64,000 nucleotides of DNA. Origin: Agromyces sp. 3263. Lineage in GTDB: Bacteria > Actinomycetota > Actinomycetes > Actinomycetales > Microbacteriaceae. Below are positions 7,274-15,884 of the stretch, in pieces. Under the pieces are notes generated by a model. It was given only the letters and a program-made list of their open reading frames with translations, did no database searches and was not told where the DNA came from. Positions within the stretch are counted from its first letter, which is position 1, and every line of letters starts with the position of its first letter. Made by a program: the position numbers and the translations under genes. The stretch covers positions 744,001 through 808,000 of the forward strand of contig NZ_JAVDUV010000001.1 of the NCBI RefSeq assembly GCF_031456545.1, read 5' to 3'.

Positions 7274-7690
7274 TCAGACGGCGAGCGGCGGCCGCAGCAG
7301 TTCGATCGCGTCGTCAGGTGCGGCCGCGGCATCCGACCCGAGGTCATCGATGCGGTTGGTGCGATCGACGTGCACGATCCGCGGCTTCCAGGCACGGGCG
7401 GCCGCATCGTCCAACTGCGCGTAGGAGATGACGATCACCACGTCGCCCTCGTGCACCAGGTGCGCCGCCGCGCCGTTGATGCCGAGCACGCCGCTGCCGC
7501 GCTCGCCCTCGATCACGTACGTCTCGAGGCGTGCCCCGTTCGTCACGTCGACGACGGCGACCTGTTCCCCGGGCAGCAGCTCGGCGGCATCCATCAGGTC
7601 TCGGTCGATCGTGACCGAGCCGACGTAGTGCAGGTCGGCATGCGTCACGGTGGCGCGGTGGATCTTGGACTTCAGCATGGTGCGCAACAC
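7274..7690 (-). CDS. panD: Aspartate 1-decarboxylase (pyruvoyl enzyme)
   Basis: Converts L-aspartate to beta-alanine for pantothenate and coenzyme A synthesis. The proenzyme is 138 residues. Self-cleavage occurs between Gly24 and Ser25 ([12 protein letters not shown]), making the pyruvoyl group on the alpha chain. Thr57 and Tyr58 (RLETYVI) and the ERGSG and [12 protein letters not shown] blocks are conserved as in the E. coli enzyme. The GTG at 7690 is chosen over the ATG at 7678 because it restores the MLRTM start and the standard Gly24-Ser25 numbering. A minus-strand TAGGCT (complement of 7698-7703) sits seven bases upstream, giving a near-leaderless mRNA. panB and panC are not nearby. Confidence 0.95.
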   Translation of the reverse strand: MLRTMLKSKIHRATVTHADLHYVGSVTIDRDLMDAAELLPGEQVAVVDVTNGARLETYVIEGERGSGVLGINGAAAHLVHEGDVVIVISYAQLDDAAARAWKPRIVHVDRTNRIDDLGSDAAAAPDDAIELLRPPLAV

Positions 7691-7786
7691 GACGGAGAGC
7701 CTAGCGGCCGCGGTCGGTCGGATGCCGTTCGGTGACGGCAGGCGACGGATGCCGCTGCCGCGCGCGAGCAGTGCGAGCCGCCGAGC

Positions 7787-8317
7787 TTAGCCGCCGAGCC
7801 CGATCCGATCGGGCACGGCGCCCGCGACCGTCGGGAGCCATGACTCGACATCGGGCCACGCGCGGCCCGTGGGCAGGTGCCGCAGCAACCCGGCGAGTGA
7901 GGCGTCGGCGTCGGGCCACGGGATGACGCGGGTCGGCGACTCCGACGCGAGCACGCCGAGCCACCAGTGCTTCCAGGTCACGGGCAGGGTCTCGGGGTGG
8001 ATGACCACGTAGTAGTCGGGCACCGCGATGCCGTGCCGTTCGGCGGCCTCCACCGCGCGGTCGATCTCGAGTTCGAGCACGCCGTACGTCGACTGGTCGT
8101 CGAAGAACTCGACCCAGGCGGCGGCCACGTGCCCGAGCGGGTCGCGGTCGTGCACCACGTACGGTGCGGCCGCGGCGGCCGACCAACGGGCGACCTCGTC
8201 GTCGGATGCCGCGTCGAAGGTCGCCGCGCGCACGTTGGCGAACCCCTCCAGGGCGTGGATGGCCGACGTCGCCTCGTCTCCGACGACGACCAGGGTGGTG
8301 CTGGCCGGTGCCTCCAT
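7787..8317 (-). CDS. Conserved hypothetical protein of 176 residues
   Basis: Not recognised. The protein is soluble and acidic, with an N-terminal strand (STTLVVVGDEATSAIHALEG) followed by alternating helices. Aromatic-rich blocks follow: AAAWVEFFDDQSTYG, VPDYYVVIHPETLP and WKHWWLGVLASESP. No signal peptide or membrane helix is visible. The ATG at 8317 is supported by a TACAAT box (complement of 8324-8329) exactly six bases upstream, the best -10 match in the window. It lies between panD and the oxidoreductase, all on the same strand, but the spacing and own promoter argue for a separate transcript. Confidence 0.7.
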   Translation of the reverse strand: MEAPASTTLVVVGDEATSAIHALEGFANVRAATFDAASDDEVARWSAAAAAPYVVHDRDPLGHVAAAWVEFFDDQSTYGVLELEIDRAVEAAERHGIAVPDYYVVIHPETLPVTWKHWWLGVLASESPTRVIPWPDADASLAGLLRHLPTGRAWPDVESWLPTVAGAVPDRIGLGG

Positions 8318-8360
8318 TTCCGCATTGTACGTCGGCCCGCGACGTCCGGCGGCAGGCCGC

Positions 8361-9377
8361 TCAGGCGATCCGCAGCACCACGTTGCCGGTCTTGTGGCCG
8401 GCGTCGACGTACCGGTGCGCCTCGACGATGTCGTCGAGCGCGTAGGTGCGGTCGATGACCGGTCGGAAGCGTCCCTCCTCGGCGAGACGCACGAGGCCCG
8501 CCAGGTCGTCATGGCTCACGGGTCCACCGGTGAACGTGACGAGCTTGCCGCTGCGGCGGGAGTTCCGCCTGGCGGAGGTCATGCTCGAGAGGTCGGCGAT
8601 GACGAGGAGCAGGGCGCCGCCCGGCTTCAGGAGGTGCTCGACGTCATCGAACGAGGCGTTGCCCACGCAGTCGACGATGACGTCGTAGGCGCCCGGCACG
8701 TGCGTGAAGTCCTCGGCGCCGTAGTCGATGACGTGAGCGGCGCCGAGTTCCGCGGCGAGGGCGACGTTGCGGGCGCCGCAGACGGCGGTGACGGTCGCGC
8801 CCCGCGCCGCGGCGAGCTGCACGGCGGCGGTGCCGACGGCGCTCGAGGCGCCGTTGACGAGCACCTCGGTGCCCGGGCCGATGGGCACCAGGCCCAGGAA
8901 GGCGAGGGCGGTGTGCCCGCCGAACACGAGCGCCGCGGCCTCGCCCATGTCGAGGTTGCGGGGCTTCCGCGCGATGGCCTTGCGCTGCGGAACGCGGGCG
9001 TACTCGGCGTGGCCGCCGAAGTCGCCGCCGAGCATCGCGATGACCTCGTCGCCGGGCGCAAAGCCGGTCACCTCGCCGCCGACCGACTCGACCACGCCGG
9101 CGATGTCCATGCCGAGCAGCCGCTTGCGCGGCCGGAAGACGCCGAGCGCGACCGGAATGAAGAACCACAGCCCCTTCGGCAGGTCGCGGCTGCGGGTGCG
9201 GTGGTCGGCGATGCTCACGGTGCTCGCGTGCACCCGTACGAGGAGCTCGTCGGCCTTCGGGACCGGAACCGGCACCCGCTCGAGGTGCACCACCTCGGGA
9301 GGCCCGAAGCGTCGGTGCACCGCGGCCCTCATCGTCCTCGTGGTGGTCGTGGTCACCGTCTGCGATGCGTGCGTCAT
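8361..9377 (-). CDS. NAD(P)-dependent alcohol dehydrogenase / quinone oxidoreductase (MDR superfamily)
   Basis: A 338-residue medium-chain dehydrogenase/reductase without the zinc-ligand pattern. The N-terminal GroES-like domain begins AAVHRRFGPPEVVHLERVPV. The cofactor domain has the nucleotide-binding turn VNGASSAVGTAAVQLAAARG, which suits NADPH. Members reduce quinones or enones and are often induced by electrophile or drug stress. The ATG at 9377 has GGAG seven bases upstream. It is divergent from a TetR gene and the two share a 12-bp-arm palindrome, so repression by that TetR is likely. Confidence 0.85.
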   Translation of the reverse strand: MTHASQTVTTTTTRTMRAAVHRRFGPPEVVHLERVPVPVPKADELLVRVHASTVSIADHRTRSRDLPKGLWFFIPVALGVFRPRKRLLGMDIAGVVESVGGEVTGFAPGDEVIAMLGGDFGGHAEYARVPQRKAIARKPRNLDMGEAAALVFGGHTALAFLGLVPIGPGTEVLVNGASSAVGTAAVQLAAARGATVTAVCGARNVALAAELGAAHVIDYGAEDFTHVPGAYDVIVDCVGNASFDDVEHLLKPGGALLLVIADLSSMTSARRNSRRSGKLVTFTGGPVSHDDLAGLVRLAEEGRFRPVIDRTYALDDIVEAHRYVDAGHKTGNVVLRIA

Positions 9378-9389
9378 CCCGAGCTCCAA

Positions 9390-9418
9390 CCTTACGTTGT
9401 ATGTCTTACGACGTAAGG
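9390..9418. promoter_or_regulatory. TetR operator, 12-bp arms around a 5-bp centre
   Basis: Left arm CCTTACGTTGTA (9390-9401), centre TGTCT, right arm TACGACGTAAGG (9407-9418); one arm position mismatches. It lies in the 77-bp gap between the divergent oxidoreductase and TetR genes and covers the region where both promoters must lie. Confidence 0.75.
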
Positions 9419-9454
9419 TACGCTCGAACCACGCGATTGTCGAGAGGATTCCCG

Positions 9455-10150
9455 ATGTCGACCCCAGGGCAGGCGACCAGGCGGCGAGCACCGCTCACGC
9501 GTGACCGGGTGCTGCGCACGGCGGTCGACCTGGCCGACTCGGGCGGCATCGACGCCCTCACCATCCGTCGCCTGGGCGAGCAGCTCGGCGTCGAGGCCAT
9601 GTCGGTCTACCACCACGTGCCGAGCAAGGAGGCCATCCTCGACGGGGTGGTCGACCTCGTGTTCGGCGAGGTCGAGGCGGCCGTCGGCGGGTTCGAGGTG
9701 CCCGAGGCGGATGCCGCGTGGAAGGCTGCGCTTCGCGAACGCATCCTCGCCGCCCGACGGGTCATGCTGCGGCATCCGTGGCTGCCGGGTGTGATGGACT
9801 CACGGCAGGGCCTCGGCCTGACGACCGCGAGGTACGTCGACTCGGTCGTCGGCACGCTGCGCTCGGGGGGACTGTCGTACGACCTCGTCCACCACGCGAT
9901 GCACGCGCTCGGCAGCCGCATGTTCGGTTTCTCGCAGGAGCTCGGCGAGAGCGCCGGCGACGACGGGTCGGCCGACCCCGACGAGTTGGCGCAGATGGCC
10001 GCCCAGGTGCCCCACCTCGCCGAGATGCTGTCGGTCGTCCGCCACGACGACCCCGAGTCGACCCTCGGCTGGTGCGATGACCAGTTCGAGTTCGAGTTCG
10101 GGCTCGACCTTCTCCTCGACGGCATCGAACGCGCCGGCCGACGCGACTGA
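9455..10150 (+). CDS. TetR family transcriptional regulator (TetR_C_1 type)
   Basis: A 231-residue repressor. The helix-turn-helix is residues about 16-62 (TIRRLGEQLGVEAMSVYHHV), a sequence typical of the TetR/TetR_C_1 branch. The C-terminal ligand domain includes HPWLPGVMDSRQGLGL and FEFEFGLDLLLDGIE. The ATG at 9455 has GAGAGGA six bases upstream. It is divergently paired with the MDR oxidoreductase, and the long palindrome between them suggests it represses both genes until an inducer, perhaps an electrophile, binds. Confidence 0.9.
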   Translation: MSTPGQATRRRAPLTRDRVLRTAVDLADSGGIDALTIRRLGEQLGVEAMSVYHHVPSKEAILDGVVDLVFGEVEAAVGGFEVPEADAAWKAALRERILAARRVMLRHPWLPGVMDSRQGLGLTTARYVDSVVGTLRSGGLSYDLVHHAMHALGSRMFGFSQELGESAGDDGSADPDELAQMAAQVPHLAEMLSVVRHDDPESTLGWCDDQFEFEFGLDLLLDGIERAGRRD

Positions 10151-10154
10151 GGCC

Positions 10155-10772
10155 TCAGCCGGCGAGCCGAGCCGCCTCGTCGGCAGCGGCCTCGAGGTCG
10201 GGCAGCACCACGGCGAAGTCGGCACCGCCCACGGTGCGCACGCGCCACGCGGCATCCGCCCGGTCGACGTACGACGACGAGGCGTTCTCGAGCTTCGGGT
10301 AGTGCCGGGGCTCGTGCCCGCTGATCTCGGCGAGCGTGTGCCGGATGAGCGTGCCGTGGGCCACCGCGATCACGCGTGCGGCGGTATGGTCGTGGGCGAT
10401 GCGCTCGAGACCGCGGACCCCGCGCGCACCGACCTCGTCGTCGGGTTCCTTGCCGGCCCACTCACGGTCGGGCCAGCGCACGTACAGCTCCGAGACGTGC
10501 GTGCCCTCGGCGACGCCGAAGTCCTGCTCGAGGAGCTCGTCGTACGTGCCGCCGAGTGGCACGCCGAGGGCGGCCGCGATGATCTCCGCGGTCTCGCGTG
10601 CCCGGCCGAGCGGCGAGCTCACGACGACGTCCCATGGCTCGCCGGCGAGCGCGGATGCCGCCAGGCGGGCCTGCTCGCGACCCGTCGCGTTGAGGGGGAT
10701 GTCGCTTCGGCCCTGCATGCGCAGCGCCAGGTTCCAGTCGGTCTGTCCGTGGCGGATGAGGGCGAGCAGCAT
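10155..10772 (-). CDS. Histidine phosphatase family protein (phosphoglycerate-mutase-like)
   Basis: A 205-residue enzyme with the RHG signature near the N terminus (LIRHGQTDWN, catalytic His8), SSPLGRARETAEI with the second arginine, the acidic ELLEQDFGVAEGTH, and VIAVAHGTLIRH carrying the second catalytic His. It removes phosphate from a small molecule or acts as a phosphoglycerate mutase-like enzyme; the substrate is unknown. A minus-strand TAGGCT (complement of 10779-10784) sits exactly six bases before the ATG, so the mRNA is predicted leaderless. It converges with the TetR gene, leaving only four bases between stops. Confidence 0.85.
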   Translation of the reverse strand: MLLALIRHGQTDWNLALRMQGRSDIPLNATGREQARLAASALAGEPWDVVVSSPLGRARETAEIIAAALGVPLGGTYDELLEQDFGVAEGTHVSELYVRWPDREWAGKEPDDEVGARGVRGLERIAHDHTAARVIAVAHGTLIRHTLAEISGHEPRHYPKLENASSSYVDRADAAWRVRTVGGADFAVVLPDLEAAADEAARLAG

Positions 10773-10920
10773 CGTTCCAGCCTAGCCAGCGCCCCGAGCG
10801 GATGCGGCGTGGTGGCCGTCCCCCGGCCGCGCTCGTGCGCGTGCGCCTCAGCCGATCGGACGAGGGGCTTCGGGCCCCGAGGCCGATGCGGCGGCGCGGG
10901 TCGGCGACGAGGATCGAGCC

Positions 10921-11592
10921 ATGAAGACGTCGGAATGGCTCGCCCCCGCCGGGCTGATCACGCTCAGCCTGGTGCCTGTCCTTGCCGGGTCCATGCGGCT
11001 CACGGAGCTCGCCGGCGGTGGCACCGTGACCGCCGAGAATGCCCGGTTCTTCGAGTCGCCGATTCCTGTCGTCGTGCACATCGTGGCGTCGAGCGTGTTC
11101 CTCGTGCTCGGGGCGTTGCAGTTCGCGCCGTCGCTGCGCCGGCGCCGCTGGCACCGGATCGCCGGGCGCGTGCTCGTTCCGGCCGGCCTGCTGTCGGCCC
11201 TGTCCGCGCTGTGGATGACGCTGTTCTACGCCCTGCCCGCGGTGAACGGCGTCGCGATGTTCGTCATGCGCCTCGGATTCGGCACCGCGATGGCGACCTT
11301 CATCGTGGTCGCGTTCGTGGCGATCCGGCGCGGCGACGTCACGACCCACAGCGCATGGATGACCCGCGCCTACGCGATCGGTCTCGGCGCCGGCACCCAG
11401 GTGCTCACCTTCCTGCCGTGGACGCTCGTATTCGGGGCACCGGGCCAGGCGATGCACGCCGTGCTCATGGGGGCCGGATGGGTGATCAACCTCGCCGTGG
11501 CCGAGGTCGCGATCCGCCGGCGCGCCGCCCTCGGCCGCCGCTCCCCCGTCGCGCCTCGCCGGGCCGGTGTGCTCGGTGCGCCCCTATCATGA
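10921..11592 (+). CDS. DUF2306 family integral membrane protein
   Basis: A 223-residue membrane protein with six to seven hydrophobic helices. Family landmarks are HIVASSVFLVLGALQFAP, RRRRWHRIAGRVLVPAG, THSAWMTRAYAIGLGAGTQV and a C-terminal positive tail. The conserved His and Arg in W-H-R and H-S-A-W-M-R recall haem-binding ferric-reductase-like folds, but no function is established. It ends four bases before the histidine kinase start. The kinase has its own TATCAT promoter inside that junction, so it may be only partly co-transcribed. Confidence 0.8.
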   Translation: MKTSEWLAPAGLITLSLVPVLAGSMRLTELAGGGTVTAENARFFESPIPVVVHIVASSVFLVLGALQFAPSLRRRRWHRIAGRVLVPAGLLSALSALWMTLFYALPAVNGVAMFVMRLGFGTAMATFIVVAFVAIRRGDVTTHSAWMTRAYAIGLGAGTQVLTFLPWTLVFGAPGQAMHAVLMGAGWVINLAVAEVAIRRRAALGRRSPVAPRRAGVLGAPLS

Positions 11593-11596
11593 GGGC

Positions 11597-12799
11597 ATGA
11601 CGGGCCCCCTCCGCTCGATCTGGGATGCGCCGGCGGCCACACCGCCTCCTCCCCGGCGCGTCTGGCGCGACTGGGTGCTCGTCGTGGTGGTGCCGCTGGC
11701 GGCCATCGTCGAGGCGGCGGTCCGTCCCGAGGTCCCGTCGCGCTGGGTGTGGGCGGTCGTGCTCACCGCGATCGCGCCGACGCTGCTCTGGCGCCGCACG
11801 CACCCGCTCGCCATGCTGGCGATCGCGTTCGGCCTGGGATCGGTGTTCTCGCTCATCACGGGCGGCGATCCCGAGCTCGTCGCGACCGCCGCCATGCTCC
11901 TGCTGGTCTACGCGGCCGTGCGCTGGGGCTCGGGGCGCGCCATGGTGGGCGGTGCCGCGCTGGTGCTGGCCTCGTCGGCGCTCTCGTTCGCCTACGGCCC
12001 CTCCACACCGGCCGACCTCATCGGCGCGGTCGCCGTGCTGGTGACCACGATCAGCCTCGGGGTGGCGTTCCGCTGGCGGGCCGCTGCCCGCGCCCGCGAG
12101 CTCGACCGGGTCAAGCTCCTCGAACGCGAGCAGCTGGCCCGCGACCTGCACGACACCGTGGCGCACCACGTCTCAGCGATCGCCATCCAGGCGCAGGCGG
12201 GCACCGCGGTGGCCGCCACGGATCCCGACGCCGCCGCCCGCGTGCTCCGGGTCATCGAGGCTGAGGCATCCCGCACCCTCGACGAGATGCGCTCGATGGT
12301 GCGCATCCTGCGTCGCGACGAGACGGTCGAGCCTGCGGGCACCGCCGGCGCCGCGGGCACGGCGGCAGCCGCCCGCGCCCCCAGCCCGGCGATCGCCGAC
12401 CTCCGACGGCTGGCCGTGGGCGGCGGTGCCGGGGAGGTCGGTGCCGGGCGCGAGACCGCCGGCCCCGTCGTCGACGTGCGACTCGAGGGCGACGTCGCCG
12501 CCGTGCCGCCGGTCGTGGCGGCGACGGTCTACCGCATCGCCCAGGAAGCAGTGACGAACGCTCGACGTCACGCGCGGGGCGCCACCCGGGTCGACGTCGC
12601 CGTCGTCGCCGACGCCGACGGGATCCGGGTCGACGTGCACGACGACGGCGAGCCAGCGGCATCCGGAACCCCCGGCTACGGGCTCCGCGGCATGGCCGAG
12701 CGCGCCGCCCTGCTCGGCGGCACCCTCACGGCCGGTGCCGCAGCCGGAGGCGGCTGGTCGGTCGCCGTGACCCTCCCGCGCGCTGGATGGTCCACATGA
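11597..12799 (+). CDS. Sensor histidine kinase, NarL/DesK-type (HisKA_3)
   Basis: A 400-residue membrane kinase. Four to five hydrophobic segments lie in residues 24-158 with almost no extracellular loop, so it probably senses a membrane signal. Residues 163-230 hold the HisKA_3 dimerisation domain with phospho-accepting His185 in ARDLHDTVAHH. An Ala/Gly-rich linker (about 247-290) leads to the HATPase_c domain (AQEAVTNARRHARG, DVHDDGEP, GYGLRGMAERAALLGG). The ATG at 11597 follows TATCAT (11585-11590) by six bases. The stop overlaps the response regulator start (ATGA), giving coupled translation. Confidence 0.92.
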   Translation: MTGPLRSIWDAPAATPPPPRRVWRDWVLVVVVPLAAIVEAAVRPEVPSRWVWAVVLTAIAPTLLWRRTHPLAMLAIAFGLGSVFSLITGGDPELVATAAMLLLVYAAVRWGSGRAMVGGAALVLASSALSFAYGPSTPADLIGAVAVLVTTISLGVAFRWRAAARARELDRVKLLEREQLARDLHDTVAHHVSAIAIQAQAGTAVAATDPDAAARVLRVIEAEASRTLDEMRSMVRILRRDETVEPAGTAGAAGTAAAARAPSPAIADLRRLAVGGGAGEVGAGRETAGPVVDVRLEGDVAAVPPVVAATVYRIAQEAVTNARRHARGATRVDVAVVADADGIRVDVHDDGEPAASGTPGYGLRGMAERAALLGGTLTAGAAAGGGWSVAVTLPRAGWST

Positions 12800-13509
12800 G
12801 CGTGCGCGTGCTCATCGCCGACGACCAGGAGCTCGTGCGCACCGGCCTGCGCATGATCCTCGACGCGCAGCCCGGCATCGAGGTCGTCGGCGAGGCGAGC
12901 GACGGGGCCGAGGCGGTGTCGCTCGCTCGCGACATCCGGCCCGACGTGTGCCTCTTCGACGTCCGGATGCCGGTGCTCGACGGCATCGCGGCGACGCTCG
13001 CGCTCGCCGGGCCCGGCGTCGAGCACCCGATCCCCGTCGTGGTGATCACGACATTCGACCTCGACGAGTACGTGTACGCCGCGCTGCGCGCCGGGGCGCG
13101 CGGATTCCTGCTCAAGAACGCCGGGCCCGCGCTGTTGGCCCAGGCCGTGCACGCGGCGGCGCGCGGCGACGCGCTCATCGACCCCAACGTGACGGTGCGG
13201 CTCATCGAGACGTTCGCGGGCTCGGCGTCCGCCTCGCCCGCCGCAGCTCCGACACCGCCGGCGCAGCCCATCGAGCCGCTCACCCCACGCGAGGAGGACG
13301 TGCTCGCCGCGGTCGCACGCGGCCTCGGCAACCCCGAGGTCGCGAGCGAGCTGCACATCTCGCTCAGCACCGTCAAGACGCACCTCGCGAGCGTGATGGC
13401 CAAGGTCGGCGCGCGCAATCGAGTCGAGGTGGCCATATGGGCGTACGAGAGCGGTCGCGCCGGTGCCAACGGAGCATCCCGGCTCAGGACCGACCCTGAC
13501 GCGAGCTGA
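12796..13509 (+). CDS. NarL/FixJ family response regulator
   Basis: A 237-residue transcription factor. The receiver domain has acidic residues Asp9-Asp10, phospho-acceptor Asp55 in CLFDVRMP, and the conserved Lys in FLLKNAGP. After a Ser/Ala/Pro linker, the LuxR-type helix-turn-helix runs LTPREEDVLAAVARGLGNPE and then STVKTHLASVMAKVG. The start is the ATG at 12796, which overlaps the kinase stop by four bases. With the kinase it forms a complete two-component system; DUF2306 just upstream may be its sensor accessory or its target. Confidence 0.93.
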   Translation: MSVRVLIADDQELVRTGLRMILDAQPGIEVVGEASDGAEAVSLARDIRPDVCLFDVRMPVLDGIAATLALAGPGVEHPIPVVVITTFDLDEYVYAALRAGARGFLLKNAGPALLAQAVHAAARGDALIDPNVTVRLIETFAGSASASPAAAPTPPAQPIEPLTPREEDVLAAVARGLGNPEVASELHISLSTVKTHLASVMAKVGARNRVEVAIWAYESGRAGANGASRLRTDPDAS

Positions 13510-13556
13510 GCAGCGCCCACGTAGCCTCGGGCGCATCGCCGTTCGGCGTTGAGACC

Positions 13557-13591
13557 GCGGCGGGACGCGGACGGATGCTGCGTCCCGCCGC
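13557..13591. terminator. Bidirectional hairpin terminator
   Basis: GCGGCGGGACGC (13557-13568) pairs perfectly with GCGTCCCGCCGC (13580-13591) around an 11-base loop. It stands between the convergent response-regulator and ArsR-type genes. No T-tract follows. Confidence 0.75.
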
Positions 13592-13623
13592 CCTGCGGTC
13601 CGACGCCCCGCGCACCGCTCGTC

Positions 13624-14613
13624 CTACAGTGCCGCCCCGACGAGCGCCTCTCCCACGGGCGTGCGGGTGTGCAGCATCCTGGCGCCGTCCCGGACGCTCG
13701 CGATCAGCCCGCTGTTGCGGAGCACGGTGAGGTGGTGCGACGCCGTCGACACGGCGAGTCCGCAGTCGGCCGCCACCTGCGAGGTCGTGCGCGAGTCGTG
13801 GGCGGTGAGCAGGATCGCGGCGCGCGCGGGGCTCATCAGCGCCGCGAGCGACCGCGTCGCGGCCTCGGGGTCGCGCGCCCAGGTCTCGGTGATCCCCTGC
13901 GCCGGGTAGAACAGGGTCGGCTGGGCGGGCGGCTCGGTGAGCACCTGGCTGCGATGGGAGCTCATCACCGACGGCACGAGCACGAGCCCGCTGCCGCGGC
14001 AGTCGACCAACTCGTGGTGCAGCCGCAGCCGCACCCTCACGCGCTCGCCCTGCCAGCTCACGGACTCGTGCAGCCCGTCGATCATCGCACCGAGGCCATC
14101 GGTCGTGACCCGGCGTGCCCGCACGGCGATGTCGGCGCGAAGGATCCGCTCGACCTGCGGCCAGACGGGCGCGAGCAGCGCGTCCCACAGTTCCTGCCAC
14201 GCGTCGGCGATCATGCTGCGCGCCCGCACCGGCTCGTCGCGGAGGCGCGCGATCGCCTCGTGCCGTCGACCCGACGACCGGGCGAGCATCTTCGCGAGGT
14301 CGGCCCGGAACAGCTCGGTCGGCACCGCCCGCAGCCGCCGCACCTCGTCGTCGGAGCCCATGTCCCAGCCCGGCGTGGCGGTGAGGAAGTCGGGGAAGTA
14401 GCCGTCGGGGCCGATCACCAGCGCCATGAGCTCGAACGCCTCGCGCGGCACGTCGCCGCGCACGGTGCGGACCCAGCCCCACTGCAGCGGCTGCTCGTCG
14501 GGCCGCTGCAGCACCCGCACCGCGTGGCACAGCTCGTGCCCCGGCGAGATGCCGAACCGGATCGCCGAGATGTCGTCGGGCGCGAGCCGGAAGTCCACGA
14601 ACATTCGATCCAC
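13624..14613 (-). CDS. ArsR-type winged-helix regulator with DUF5937
   Basis: A 329-residue protein. The first 240 residues match the DUF5937 pattern found fused to ArsR domains in actinobacteria (GISPGHELCHAVRVL start). The C-terminal winged helix (TTSQVAADCGLAVSTASHHL, then LRNSGLIASVRDGARMLHTR) is ArsR-like. No metal-binding cysteine pair is seen, so it probably senses something else. The GTG at 14613 is preceded by TAGCAT (complement of 14620-14625) at exactly six bases. It is divergent from the cupin gene. Confidence 0.82.
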   Translation of the reverse strand: MDRMFVDFRLAPDDISAIRFGISPGHELCHAVRVLQRPDEQPLQWGWVRTVRGDVPREAFELMALVIGPDGYFPDFLTATPGWDMGSDDEVRRLRAVPTELFRADLAKMLARSSGRRHEAIARLRDEPVRARSMIADAWQELWDALLAPVWPQVERILRADIAVRARRVTTDGLGAMIDGLHESVSWQGERVRVRLRLHHELVDCRGSGLVLVPSVMSSHRSQVLTEPPAQPTLFYPAQGITETWARDPEAATRSLAALMSPARAAILLTAHDSRTTSQVAADCGLAVSTASHHLTVLRNSGLIASVRDGARMLHTRTPVGEALVGAAL

Positions 14614-14661
14614 GTCGAAATGCTACCGAGTCGTGGCGCGCAGGCGGAGGGTGAGGGCAAC

Positions 14662-14680
14662 GGATGCCGCAGCGGCATCC
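14662..14680. repeat. Inverted pair of GGATGCCGC motifs, one-base centre
   Basis: GGATGCCGC (14662-14670) and GCGGCATCC (14672-14680) form a perfect 9-bp-arm palindrome in the leader between the ArsR-type gene and the cupin. It could be an operator, an RNA hairpin, or just two copies of the window-wide motif. Confidence 0.55.
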
Positions 14681-14702
14681 GGAACCGGAGAGGAAGGCCG
14701 TC

Positions 14703-15098
14703 ATGGCAGCCGACGAACCCACCACCACCCCTGCACACGTGCCCGCGGCATCCGCGCCGCCCCGCCTCGTCGGGGCCGACGAGCTTCGATTCGGCACCGG
14801 GCGCACCCTGCGCTTCGAGGGCCGCGACCACGGCGCCGGGATCTCGTACTTCCTGGTGGACAACGACCCGGGGCAGGGACCCGGCCTGCACCGGCATCCG
14901 TACACCGAGACGTGGATCGTGCTCGAGGGCGAGGCGCGCATCACGATCGGCGACGCTGAGCTCGAGGCGACCGCGGGCGACACGGCCACGGTGGCGGCGA
15001 ACACCTGGCACGGCTTCACCAACACCGGAAGCGGCCGGTTGCGCATGGTGTGCATCCACGCCTCGGACGTGATGATCCAGGAGAACCTCGACGACTGA
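14703..15098 (+). CDS. Cupin domain protein
   Basis: A 131-residue single-domain beta-barrel. Cupin motif 1 is GPGLHRHPYTETWIVLEGEA (His, His and Glu metal ligands) and motif 2 is DTATVAANTWHGFTNTGSG (His). It probably binds a divalent metal; enzymatic role unknown. The ATG at 14703 is preceded by GAGAGGAAGG at a good distance, preferred over the in-frame ATG at 14664, which lies before the palindrome. It is divergent from the ArsR-type regulator, which may control it. Confidence 0.85.
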   Translation: MAADEPTTTPAHVPAASAPPRLVGADELRFGTGRTLRFEGRDHGAGISYFLVDNDPGQGPGLHRHPYTETWIVLEGEARITIGDAELEATAGDTATVAANTWHGFTNTGSGRLRMVCIHASDVMIQENLDD

Positions 15099-15158
15099 GC
15101 GGGGATCGACCCCGCAGGTTCACGGCGAGCTCGCGGCCACCAGACCCCGCTGCCTGCG

Positions 15159-15164
15159 TAGGCT
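15159..15164 (+). promoter_or_regulatory. -10 box TAGGCT, leaderless promoter
   Basis: TAGGCT followed by six bases and GTG at 15171. The 15-base stretch from box to start differs by one base from that at 121-135. Confidence 0.6.
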
Positions 15165-15170
15165 GGGCGA

Positions 15171-15872
15171 GTGAAGGTCGTCAGCTACAACCTGCGGAAG
15201 CATCGCGCGATCAACGAGCTCGCGGCGCTCGACGAGCGGTACACGCCCGACCTCATCTGCCTGCAGGAGTGCGACACCACCGACCTGCCGGAGCATGTGG
15301 GCCGGCTCGAGCTCGCGACGTCGACCTCCGGCAACCGACTGGGCCTCGCCGTGTACTACCGGGCCGACCGCTTCGAGGGCCGTGCGACCCGCGCGGTGGC
15401 GCTGAAGAAGTCGCTGCATGATCACCTGCTGCGTCCGGCGCACGAACGGCTCATCGGCGTGCGCCTGTTCGACCTCGAGGCGCAGCGCGAGCTCGTCGTC
15501 GCGTCGTTCCATGCGGCACCGCTCACCGCGCTGAACTCCTTGCGCCGGCACCAGATCCGTGCCGCCCTCGGCGAGCTGCAGTTGCTCGGGCCCGGCCTGC
15601 CGACCCTCATGGTGGGCGACTACAACTACCCGGTGTTCAAGGACAACCTCGCCGAGAAGGTGCGCGAGGTCGGCTACGAGCTGAACCTCAGCGACAGCCG
15701 CACGTACACGCGCTACAAGTTCTTCCGCGGGCACTTCGACCTCGCCACGTCCGTCGGCTTCGAGATCGACCGGGTCGAGACGCTGCCGCGAGGTTCCTCC
15801 GACCACCTGCCGATCCTCGTCGAGACGCGGTATGCGGCGGCGGCGGTGGCGGAGGAGGACCTCGCCAGCTGA
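15171..15872 (+). CDS. Endonuclease/exonuclease/phosphatase family hydrolase
   Basis: A 233-residue metal-dependent phosphoesterase of the DNase I-like EEP fold. Signature residues are Asn in VVSYNLRKH, the Glu in LICLQECD, VASFHAAPLTA, the Asp-x-Asn in MVGDYNYPV, and the C-terminal GSSDHLPILVE with the catalytic His. There is no signal peptide, so it acts inside the cell. The substrate (DNA, phospholipid or nucleotide) cannot be set. The GTG start is fixed by the TAGGCT box six bases upstream. It converges on the aldo/keto reductase with 12 bp between stops. Confidence 0.88.
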   Translation: MKVVSYNLRKHRAINELAALDERYTPDLICLQECDTTDLPEHVGRLELATSTSGNRLGLAVYYRADRFEGRATRAVALKKSLHDHLLRPAHERLIGVRLFDLEAQRELVVASFHAAPLTALNSLRRHQIRAALGELQLLGPGLPTLMVGDYNYPVFKDNLAEKVREVGYELNLSDSRTYTRYKFFRGHFDLATSVGFEIDRVETLPRGSSDHLPILVETRYAAAAVAEEDLAS

Positions 15873-15884
15873 GCCGCGCCCCGG

